From: Psychroflexus sediminis
Lineage (GTDB): Bacteria > Bacteroidota > Bacteroidia > Flavobacteriales > Flavobacteriaceae
Direction: 5' to 3'
Assembly (NCBI RefSeq): GCF_900099815.1
Contig: NZ_FNCW01000009.1
Span: 79,318-143,317, forward strand
DNA length: 64,000 bases
Below are positions 57,671 to 64,000 of this stretch, piece after piece. The translations under genes were made by a program, and so were the position numbers. The number at the start of each line of letters is the position of its first letter. Position 1 is the stretch's first letter. Under the pieces are notes generated by a model. The model saw only the letters and a list, made by a program, of their open reading frames with translations, did not search any database and was not told where the DNA came from.

Positions 57671-59551
57671 TTGAATAAAAAATCATTAACAGGAGTAGTA
57701 TTCGTTTTAGCAAGTTTTGCCTCACAAGCACAGACCGGCCTGGGATTTTGCCAGGGAAATTCTGGGGATGCCATTTTTGAAGAAGATTTTGGCCAGGGAA
57801 CACAAAACGGACCGGCATTACCTCCAGGTACGACTACATATGATTTTGTTAACGGGAATGATCCTAACGATGGAGAATACACCATCACTAACAGTACCTC
57901 TGCATATGGATGGAATCTCCCCCAAGATCATACCCTAAATGACGAAAATGGTAAAGCGTTCATTGTAAATGCCAGTAATGACTCTACTTCTGAATCAGGT
58001 TTGTTTTATCAAATTCCTATTAACGGACTTTGTATCAATAACTCCTATGAGTTTTCGGCCTGGCTTATAAATATCTTACCAGCTTCAGGTTGCGAAGGTA
58101 ACGGCATCCCGGTTAATGTCAGGTTTCAGATCTGGGATGAAACCAATACTATAATTCTAGCGGAAGGGGACACAGGTAATATTAATGGGACAAGTTCTCC
58201 GGTATGGGAGCAGTTTGCTTTAACTTTCACTACACAGCCCGGGCAAAACTCGGTGATTTTAAAGATGCTAAACAATGGTATAGGTGGCTGTGGAAACGAT
58301 TTAGCCATAGATGACATCGTGTTTAAATCCTGTGGTGATTTTACTGAAATAATCAGTGAAAATAGTGAAACAAATATCCAGCTCTGTGAAGGTGAATCCT
58401 TAACCAATCTCACTCTGGAAGCCAGTCCGGGTTTTAGCGTTTATAAATCACCAAATTACCAATGGCAAAACAGTCAAGATGGTGACAACTGGACTAATAT
58501 TCCTGGTGAAACAAATAATTTATTGATAGTTCCACAAATCAACAGTGATCAATTTTACAGAGTGCTTGTAGCTGAAGATTTTGCCAATGTAAATAGCACG
58601 GCTTGCAATAGTATTTCTTCTGTTTTTGAGGTAAATTTAATTGAGTTTATAGATCCTGTAAGTCTTGGTGATGTTTTTATTTGCGAAGGAGATTCACAAA
58701 GCATGGCGGTGGAAACTGATTCCACTTTTAGAGTTAACTGGTATGATAGTGAAAATGCAGGTAATCTTCTGGCAGAAAATACGTTTGAATTTAAGCCAGA
58801 AAATAATGGAACTTACTATGCAGAGGCCACTACACTTGAAGGAAACTGCACCAATCCAGAGCGTGTAGCTATTCAATATACTGTTTATGAAACGCCGGAA
58901 CTTGAGGATGAAACGCTTGAAATTTGCGAGGGAGAGCGTATCACCTTGAGTGAAACTATTGAAAATGTCGACTATGTATGGAGTACCGGAGAAACCGGCA
59001 GTTCCATAGAGGTGGATACCGCTGGAATTTACAGGCTGGAACTGATCACTGCAGACAATTGTGTGGTTTCCAAAGCATTTGTGATTGAATCGATTTTTGC
59101 TCCTCAAATTTCGGCAATTTCCAAAGTTGACAACTCCCTGGTCATTGAAACCGTTTCAGAAGGTGATTTCAGCTATTCTATAAACGGATTCAGTTATCAG
59201 AGTCAACCAGTCTTCGATAATATAGAGGGCGGTTTATATACTGTCTATGTCAGGGAAAACAGTGGATGTGGAATCGCCACCGAAGAATTTATATTTTTAG
59301 AGATTCCTGCCTTTTTTACGCCCAATGCTGATCAGATTAACGATACCTTTAAAATTGAAGGGGACCTTTATTTTGATGTTTTTGAAATTATTATTTTTGA
59401 TAGATTCGGGAAGATTTTAGTTCGTGCAGATGAAGCCCCTTTTGAATGGGATGGTACTTACAACGGGAATAATATGCCTGCAGACGATTACTGGTATCGC
59501 ATCCTGATCGATAACCAAACCTATAGTGGAAACATCACACTAACGAGATAA
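57671..59551 (+). CDS. Secreted protein with gliding-type C-terminal domain
   Basis: A 626-residue exported protein with a signal peptide (GVVFVLASFASQAQ) and a TTG start. The N-terminal part (about 30-220) looks like a carbohydrate-binding or MAM/jelly-roll domain. Several beta-sandwich repeats with paired cysteines follow. The end (IPAFFTPNADQINDTF to SGNITLTR) is the gliding motility-associated CHU_C type B sorting domain. It is probably exported by type 9 secretion and held at the cell surface. No enzyme motif is seen; adhesion is an inference. Confidence 0.8.
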   Translation: MNKKSLTGVVFVLASFASQAQTGLGFCQGNSGDAIFEEDFGQGTQNGPALPPGTTTYDFVNGNDPNDGEYTITNSTSAYGWNLPQDHTLNDENGKAFIVNASNDSTSESGLFYQIPINGLCINNSYEFSAWLINILPASGCEGNGIPVNVRFQIWDETNTIILAEGDTGNINGTSSPVWEQFALTFTTQPGQNSVILKMLNNGIGGCGNDLAIDDIVFKSCGDFTEIISENSETNIQLCEGESLTNLTLEASPGFSVYKSPNYQWQNSQDGDNWTNIPGETNNLLIVPQINSDQFYRVLVAEDFANVNSTACNSISSVFEVNLIEFIDPVSLGDVFICEGDSQSMAVETDSTFRVNWYDSENAGNLLAENTFEFKPENNGTYYAEATTLEGNCTNPERVAIQYTVYETPELEDETLEICEGERITLSETIENVDYVWSTGETGSSIEVDTAGIYRLELITADNCVVSKAFVIESIFAPQISAISKVDNSLVIETVSEGDFSYSINGFSYQSQPVFDNIEGGLYTVYVRENSGCGIATEEFIFLEIPAFFTPNADQINDTFKIEGDLYFDVFEIIIFDRFGKILVRADEAPFEWDGTYNGNNMPADDYWYRILIDNQTYSGNITLTR

Positions 59552-59754
59552 TTCAAATCTTTTAAATACAACAGATATAGGCATTTAATTCTTTCAAATA
59601 CTAAAATGATGAAGCTTATTAACTATTGATACGATTTCTTTTCATTAAAGTTTTCAAATTTCACTCATTTAGATAATTTTAGGTTAAGACTTAAAAATAA
59701 CAGCCTTCTGTAGATTAAAATAATTATTTTAGAGATGAATTAAAATCAAAAATT

Positions 59755-59928
59755 ATGTTTGGATTATTTAAAAAGAAGACGGATTTAGAAAAACTCGAAG
59801 ATCAATATAAAAAACTTCACAAGGATGCTTTTGAGCTATCAAAAGTGAACCGACAAAAATCGGATGCCAAACTAAAAGAGGCGAATGATATTAGTAAACA
59901 GATTGAAGAGTTAAAAAGTAAAAGTTAA
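59755..59928 (+). CDS. Lacal_2735 family small protein
   Basis: A 57-residue protein beginning MFGLFKKKTDLEKLEDQYKK, a charged helical peptide of the Lacal_2735 family found in flavobacteria. It has no membrane segment and its function is unknown. It ends 3 bases from the stop of convergent holA, and the 203-base gap before it holds only AT-rich sequence. Confidence 0.82.
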   Translation: MFGLFKKKTDLEKLEDQYKKLHKDAFELSKVNRQKSDAKLKEANDISKQIEELKSKS

Positions 59929-59931
59929 GAT

Positions 59932-60939
59932 TTACCTCATTAGTTTAACGAGTAACTCTTTCAGCAAATCCCCATGAGGAATTTGGTTGGTTCTCACCCC
60001 TTTGCTTTTCATATCGACATCACGTATTAAAGCAATGGCCTGACTGGCCTGTTTCATTGTATATTTTTGCGCAGCAAAACTGTAATCTTTAACAAAAAAC
60101 GGACTTACTCCTAAAGCTCTGCTGGCTGCCTGTTGAGATTTATCCTTTAGGGCATGGTATCTCAATAGTTTATTAAAAAAGGAATTAAGTGTAGCGACTG
60201 TCAACGGCAACGGATGATGTTTTGGGTTTTGGGCAAAGTAAAATGCAATTTGCTGAGCCTTAACTTCATCTTTAATTCCTATCGCTTTATTCAATTCAAA
60301 ACTATTGAAATCCTTACTGATCCCGATATTTTCCTCGATGAGTTCAGGGGTTATTTTAGTTCCAGGGGGCACCACGTACCTAAGTTTTTCGAGTTCTTTA
60401 TAAATCAGGGATAAATTGTTACCCAAAAACTCCACTAACATTTCGGAAGCTTTTGGAACAATTGAATAACCTGATGCTGAAAGAGTTTCCGCAATCCATT
60501 GCGGAACCTGATTATCGTAAAGCGGTTTGGTTTCAAAATAAACGGCTTCTTTCTTTAACAGTTTAGTCACTTTTGACCGCCCATCCATTTTTTTATACTT
60601 AATACAAAACACTAAAACCGTGTTATGCTGGGGCTGTTCGATATAGGATAATAAACTGTCCATGTTTTTCAGCAAAGCCTGAGCTTCTCTCACAATGACC
60701 ACTCTGTGCTCTGCCATCATGGGATATTGCTTGGCCTGGCCAATGACATCATCTATACTGACATCTTTTCCATAAAGAATGCTTTGATTAAAGGCCTTCT
60801 CATCTTCCGAGAGAACAGTTTGCTCAATTTTATCGGCAATGAGATCAACAAAAAATGTTTCTCTCTCCCCTACTAAACAGTAGATGGGTGCGAATTGGCC
60901 TTGGTCCAGGTCTGAAAGTATAGATTTAAAATCCTTCAT
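59932..60939 (-). CDS. holA: DNA polymerase III subunit delta
   Basis: HolA opens the sliding clamp in the clamp loader. The 335-residue length is usual. The N-terminal delta domain has YCLVGERETFFVDLIAD and later VIVREAQALLKNMDSL and the RYHALKDKSQQAASRALGV region of the third domain. It is divergent from the HsdR_N-type gene with 43 bases between. Confidence 0.92.
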   Translation of the reverse strand: MKDFKSILSDLDQGQFAPIYCLVGERETFFVDLIADKIEQTVLSEDEKAFNQSILYGKDVSIDDVIGQAKQYPMMAEHRVVIVREAQALLKNMDSLLSYIEQPQHNTVLVFCIKYKKMDGRSKVTKLLKKEAVYFETKPLYDNQVPQWIAETLSASGYSIVPKASEMLVEFLGNNLSLIYKELEKLRYVVPPGTKITPELIEENIGISKDFNSFELNKAIGIKDEVKAQQIAFYFAQNPKHHPLPLTVATLNSFFNKLLRYHALKDKSQQAASRALGVSPFFVKDYSFAAQKYTMKQASQAIALIRDVDMKSKGVRTNQIPHGDLLKELLVKLMR

Positions 60940-60982
60940 ATAAGATAAGCTTCAATTTGATTCAATTTTGTTTCTTTGAACT

Positions 60983-61423
60983 ATGCAAAAATTGAATTTT
61001 CCGGAATATTCATTTAAATTCAAAAGTAAAGAAAATAAGCCTGCTATATTTTCAATTCTGAGGAAAAAATATCTGGTTTTAACTCCCGAAGAATGGGTTA
61101 GGCAACACTGCGTGCAGTTTCTGGTTTCAGAAAAAAAATATTCTTTGGCCCTTTTGAATGAGGAACGAAAAATTGAATTGAATGGTATTACAAAACGCTA
61201 TGACGTTATCGGTTTCAAATCCGATGGAAAAATTGAACTCATTGTAGAATGCAAGGCACCCCATATTCCTATAACTCAAGAGACCTTTGATCAAATTGCG
61301 AGGTATAATCTGGCTCTCAAGGCGGATTATCTCATGATAACCAATGGAATGAATCATTACTTTTGCCAAATGGATTATGAGCAAGGAACCTATATCTTCT
61401 TAGAACATTTACCCTCACATTAA
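60983..61423 (+). CDS. Orphan HsdR_N (type I restriction R N-terminal) domain protein
   Basis: A 146-residue protein resembling only the N-terminal nuclease domain of type I restriction HsdR. A PD-(D/E)xK-like site is visible: RYDVIGF followed by IELIVECKAP, then QIARYNLALKADYLMITNG. No helicase, HsdM or HsdS is nearby, so it is not a restriction system by itself. The gene lies divergent from holA and 4 bases ahead of the glycosyltransferase, a position I recall as conserved in flavobacteria. The function is unknown. Confidence 0.8.
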   Translation: MQKLNFPEYSFKFKSKENKPAIFSILRKKYLVLTPEEWVRQHCVQFLVSEKKYSLALLNEERKIELNGITKRYDVIGFKSDGKIELIVECKAPHIPITQETFDQIARYNLALKADYLMITNGMNHYFCQMDYEQGTYIFLEHLPSH

Positions 61424-61427
61424 TCAG

Positions 61428-62432
61428 ATGAAAGTAGCTGTAGTTATTTTGAATTGGAATGGCAAGGATCTCTTGAAAAGATACCTGCCATCGGTTATTA
61501 CGCATTCTGAAAATGCGAAAATTTATGTAGCCGATAATGCTTCAAATGACGATTCTTTAGAATTCCTAACTCACCATTTTCCGGAAGTAGTCATCCTTAA
61601 AAATACGACAAATTCAGGCTTTGCCGGAGGTTATAACAAAGCCTTAAAGTATGTTGAAGAAGATATTTATGTTTTACTGAATAACGATGTTGAAGTTACA
61701 CACGGATGGCTCGAAGGAATATTAGCCTTATTTAAAAAATCAGAGGTCATCGCTGCTGTGCAACCCAAAATAAAATCTATACACCATCCAACTCAATTTG
61801 ATTATGCCGGAGCTGCAGGTGGTTTTATTGATGCCCTGGGCTATCCATTTTGCAGAGGACGTATTTTTGATCATCTTGAAGAGGACAAAGGACAATATGA
61901 TACCACTGAAGAGATTTTTTGGGCTAGTGGGGCCTGTTTTGCTATCAGAAAATCCTGTTTTAGAGAAACGAAAGGCTTTGATGAAACTTATTTTGCTCAC
62001 CAGGAAGAGATAGATTTATGCTGGAGACTCAAAAATCTTAACTACTCCATTTGGTGTACTTCAGAAAGTGAAGTATATCATCAAGGAGGCGGAACCTTAT
62101 CAAGTTCAAGTCCAAGAAAGACATTTTTAAATTTTCGAAACTCCTTATGCACACTTTTAAAAAATTCTGAAAAAAATCCATTTAAAATTATAGTTCTGAG
62201 AATGCTTTTGGATGGTTTAGCTGCAATACGGTTTTTAACAAAAGCTAAGTTTTCTCATTTTGCTGCAATATTACAGGCGCATCTCAGTTTTTATGGTCTT
62301 ATGAGTGAAATGCTAAATAAAAGAAAGTTGTTAAAAAAAAAGAAACAAGAATTTATTGTAGGTAGCATAGTTTGGCATAGTTTTGTACTGAATAATAAAC
62401 AATTCAGCCAACTGAAAACCGACAATAAATAA
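61428..62432 (+). CDS. Glycosyltransferase family 2
   Basis: A 334-residue GT2 enzyme: VVILNWNGKDLLKRY, YVADNASNDDSLEF, VLLNNDVEVTHGWL (the acid pair for the sugar donor), ASGACFAIRK and DLCWRLKNLNYSIW. The C-terminal region has hydrophobic segments that may sit on the membrane. It is probably in a rhamnosyl- or glycan-assembly role, substrate unknown. It follows the HsdR_N-type gene by 4 bases. Confidence 0.88.
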   Translation: MKVAVVILNWNGKDLLKRYLPSVITHSENAKIYVADNASNDDSLEFLTHHFPEVVILKNTTNSGFAGGYNKALKYVEEDIYVLLNNDVEVTHGWLEGILALFKKSEVIAAVQPKIKSIHHPTQFDYAGAAGGFIDALGYPFCRGRIFDHLEEDKGQYDTTEEIFWASGACFAIRKSCFRETKGFDETYFAHQEEIDLCWRLKNLNYSIWCTSESEVYHQGGGTLSSSSPRKTFLNFRNSLCTLLKNSEKNPFKIIVLRMLLDGLAAIRFLTKAKFSHFAAILQAHLSFYGLMSEMLNKRKLLKKKKQEFIVGSIVWHSFVLNNKQFSQLKTDNK

Positions 62433-62467
62433 TTTGTTAAGTGCAATTATATTTAAATGTCAAAGCT

Positions 62468-62475
62468 TAAATTTG
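62468..62475 (+). promoter_or_regulatory. Possible -7 box for the OmpA gene
   Basis: TAAATTTG fits TAnnTTTG 24 bases before the ATG at 62500. The -33 element is not convincing. Confidence 0.35.
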
Positions 62476-62499
62476 TATAACTAAAACAAAAAATTTACC

Positions 62500-63342
62500 A
62501 TGAAAAAATTATTTGCAATTGCTATTACGGGTATTTTAATGACTTCCTGTGTTTCCAATAAGAAATACGCGGAACTGGAAGATAAATACCAATCGACTCA
62601 AGATCAGCTTAAAACTGCTGAAATGCAACTTTCTGCTTGTGAAGATGAAAAAAAATCACTCAGAACTTCCTATGAAAGTCAAATCAAAACGCTTCAAAAT
62701 ACAAACGCAGCTTTGATTAATACTACTGGAGATATTGCTACTATTTCTAAGAAAGGAGCTGAAAACTTGGAACGTTCTTTAGAAAGTATGAAAGAGAAAG
62801 ATCTTCAGATTAAAACTATGCGTGATGCTATCAACAAAAAAGATAGTGTAACACTTGCTTTAGTAACAAGTTTGAAAGGAGCTTTAAATGATATCAACGA
62901 TGAGGATATTCAAATCAGCGTTGAGAAAGGTGTTGTATTTGTTTCAATTTCAGATAAGTTATTATTCGGAAGCGGACAATATAAAGTAACTCAGGAAGCG
63001 AGAAATGTACTTGCCAAAGTCGCTAAAGTTGTTAACGATAAAAAAGACTTTGAGTTTATGGTAGAGGGTCACACCGATACTCAGCCAATCTCAAGAACTA
63101 ATATTGAAGACAACTGGGACTTAAGTACCAAGAGAGCTACTTCAGTTGTAAGAATTTTACAAGAAGAGTACAACGTAGATCCTACTAGAATGACTGCAGC
63201 GGGAAGAGGAGAATATATTCCTGTCGCGAGCAACGAAACTGCAGAAGGCAGAGCGAAAAACAGAAGAACAAGAATCGTAGTTCTTCCTAAACTAGATCAA
63301 TTCTTCGGAATGATTGAAGAAGGAATGAAAGAAGCCAAATAA
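62500..63342 (+). CDS. OmpA family outer-membrane lipoprotein
   Basis: A 280-residue lipoprotein (lipobox MTSC, residues 14-17) with a central coiled-coil (about 20-120, YAELEDKYQSTQDQL and following heptads). A C-terminal OmpA peptidoglycan-binding domain carries VEGHTDTQPIS, NWDLSTKRATSVVRIL and GRAKNRRTRIVV. It would tether the outer membrane to the cell wall. A terminator follows 20 bases after the stop. Confidence 0.9.
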   Translation: MKKLFAIAITGILMTSCVSNKKYAELEDKYQSTQDQLKTAEMQLSACEDEKKSLRTSYESQIKTLQNTNAALINTTGDIATISKKGAENLERSLESMKEKDLQIKTMRDAINKKDSVTLALVTSLKGALNDINDEDIQISVEKGVVFVSISDKLLFGSGQYKVTQEARNVLAKVAKVVNDKKDFEFMVEGHTDTQPISRTNIEDNWDLSTKRATSVVRILQEEYNVDPTRMTAAGRGEYIPVASNETAEGRAKNRRTRIVVLPKLDQFFGMIEEGMKEAK

Positions 63343-63361
63343 TAAATTTTCAACTATACGG

Positions 63362-63390
63362 AAGCCTCACTTTTTGTGGGGCTTTTTTAT
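63362..63390 (+). terminator. Terminator after the OmpA gene
   Basis: GCCTCAC (63364-63370) pairs with GTGGGGC (63376-63382, one G-T pair) over a TTTTT loop, followed by a T run. Confidence 0.85.
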
Positions 63391-63412
63391 TGAATAAAAT
63401 TAAAAGTATTAG

Positions 63413-63442
63413 TTGTGTAAAAGAAGATTATTTCTATATTTG
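63413..63442 (+). promoter_or_regulatory. tRNA-Arg promoter
   Basis: TTG at 63413, a 19-base spacer and TATATTTG at 63435-63442 form a full Bacteroidota promoter 14 bases before the tRNA. Confidence 0.8.
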
Positions 63443-63456
63443 CACTCGCAAAAACA

Positions 63457-63530
63457 GGTCGCGTAGCTCAGTTGGATAGAGCATCTGCCTTCTAAGCAGA
63501 CGGTCACAGGTTCGAATCCTGTCGCGATCA
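63457..63530 (+). tRNA. tRNA-Arg (anticodon TCT)
   Basis: The cloverleaf is complete. The acceptor GGTCGCG pairs with CGCGATC, including one G-T pair. The D arm is GCTC...GAGC. The anticodon arm TCTGC-CTTCTAA-GCAGA has anticodon TCT, and the T arm is ACAGG-TTCGAAT-CCTGT. The discriminator base is A and CCA is not encoded. It reads AGA/AGG arginine codons, common in this AT-rich genome. Confidence 0.97.
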
Positions 63531-63540
63531 CGACAAGCAC

Positions 63541-63568
63541 AAAACCACATTCGTTAGAATGTGGTTTT
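63541..63568 (+). terminator. tRNA terminator hairpin
   Basis: AAAACCACATTC (63541-63552) pairs exactly with GAATGTGGTTTT (63557-63568) across GTTA. It ends the tRNA transcript. Confidence 0.8.
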
Positions 63569-63629
63569 TATGTTTTACACAAGTGTCAAAAACATAGTTT
63601 TTGTAAGCGCAGGGTAAAACATAAAAACC
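63563..63629. repeat. Inverted repeats near the insertion sequence end
   Basis: GGTTTTTATGTTTTAC (63563-63578) and GTAAAACATAAAAACC (63614-63629) are an exact 16-base inverted pair. Between them CAAAAAC and GTTTTTG form a smaller dyad. A third hairpin (ATGGC/GCCAT, 63633-63637 with 63642-63646) lies just past, between the repeat and the transposase stop. The first arm overlaps the tRNA terminator. It may be the insertion sequence end or a joined terminator; the other end of the element is outside the window. Confidence 0.5.
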
Positions 63630-63677
63630 AAAATGGCGATAGCCATGGTTTTGTAGGATCAAGACTAAAAGTTGTGT

Positions 63678-64000
63678 TTATGCAAATATCGTAGTGAGTC
63701 TATAAAGGAAAAATTCTACATTTTTAACACCTCTGAACTGTGCTCTAAAAGCTTTTATTTTGGCATTAAAGGATTCTGCTGATGCATTCGTGCTTCTGTT
63801 TATAAAGTAGTTCAGGATGGATCTATAATTGAGCGTTATTGTGTTTGCTATTGTATTGAAAGCTCTCAAGCCAGTATTTTCTACATCTTTATACCAATGT
63901 GCTAATTTTGTATAGGCTATTTCAATAGATGTTGCGGTATTGAATATGTTTCTGAGTCCTTGAACCAGATCGTAGGCTGTCTTTATATCAGGATATTGAT
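63678..64000 (-). mobile_element. ISAon1-type transposase, C-terminal part
   Basis: The minus-strand frame runs open from the window edge to a stop at 63678, about 106 codons. It reads YPDIKTAYDLVQGLRNIFNT, AHWYKDVENTGLRAFNTI, NYRSILNYFINRSTNASAES and FNAKIKAFRAQFRGVKNVEF. These are the last parts of ISAon1-type DDE transposases of Bacteroidota. The start and the catalytic first part are beyond the window, so completeness cannot be judged. Its 3' end lies 147 bases from tRNA-Arg. Confidence 0.85.

Noticed and set aside
60983..61423. A type I restriction-modification system
   Set aside because: No helicase, methylase or specificity gene is present around this single domain.
1..64000. CRISPR array, prophage or toxin-antitoxin pair
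   Set aside because: No regularly spaced direct repeats, phage structural genes or paired small toxin genes were seen on reading the window.

Overview
This window looks like chromosomal DNA of a low-GC marine-type member of the Bacteroidota, most likely family Flavobacteriaceae. The evidence is an LpxC-FabZ fusion, the type 9 secretion regulator PorX, several secreted proteins with type 9 sorting tails, a gliding-type C-terminal domain, a CarB without its allosteric domain, a Lacal_2735-type small protein and an ISAon1-type transposase. Promoters of the Bacteroidota form (TTG, 19 bases, TAnnTTTG) precede rpmH and the tRNA gene. Ribosome-binding sites are not conspicuous, and several genes appear to use TTG or GTG starts.

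Layout. 1-7.4 kb: lipid A genes (lpxC/fabZ, lpxD), an HD hydrolase, divergent porX-tsaE-ald and two small conserved genes. 7.5-12.4 kb: a substrate-binding/lytic transglycosylase lipoprotein, a lipoprotein of unknown role and a secreted trypsin-like protease. 12.5-18.9 kb: clpB, a gamma-type carbonic anhydrase homologue, carB and rpmH. 18.9-24.1 kb: a TPR protein, a two-component pair whose kinase half looks degenerate, a thioredoxin-fold protein with a CxxS site, an unexplained 370-base gap, a second lytic transglycosylase, a hydrolase and a small acetyltransferase-like protein. 24.2-31.8 kb: uvrA, a LOG-family gene, a secreted endonuclease/phosphatase-fold protein and a large M1-like protein with a barrel-like C-terminus.

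31.76-33.21 kb is the most unusual part. A small AT-rich insert carries a cysteine-rich lipoprotein gene that appears frameshifted at a run of seven A. The insert lies between the intact M1-like gene and a decayed second copy of that gene's last part, and the transcription terminator now follows the remnant.

33.2-47.5 kb is housekeeping: folE, msrA, a LolD-like ATPase, a TIGR02757 protein, a GAF-kinase, a BatA-like membrane protein, a PyrC-like protein without its metal site, esterase, udk, a DivIC-like protein, methylmalonyl-CoA mutase (two subunits) and a GH3-type protein. 47.5-63.4 kb: a metallopeptidase-like protein, AsmA, a queuosine-precursor transporter, a FolK-deoxynucleoside kinase fusion, an amine oxidase-like flavoprotein, cysE-cysM, fabH-fabI, a gliding-type secreted protein, holA, an orphan HsdR_N protein, a glycosyltransferase and an OmpA lipoprotein. 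The window ends with tRNA-Arg(TCT), nested inverted repeats and the 3' end of an ISAon1-type transposase. No CRISPR array, prophage or secondary-metabolite cluster is visible. All family names come from motif recognition by eye, with no database search.
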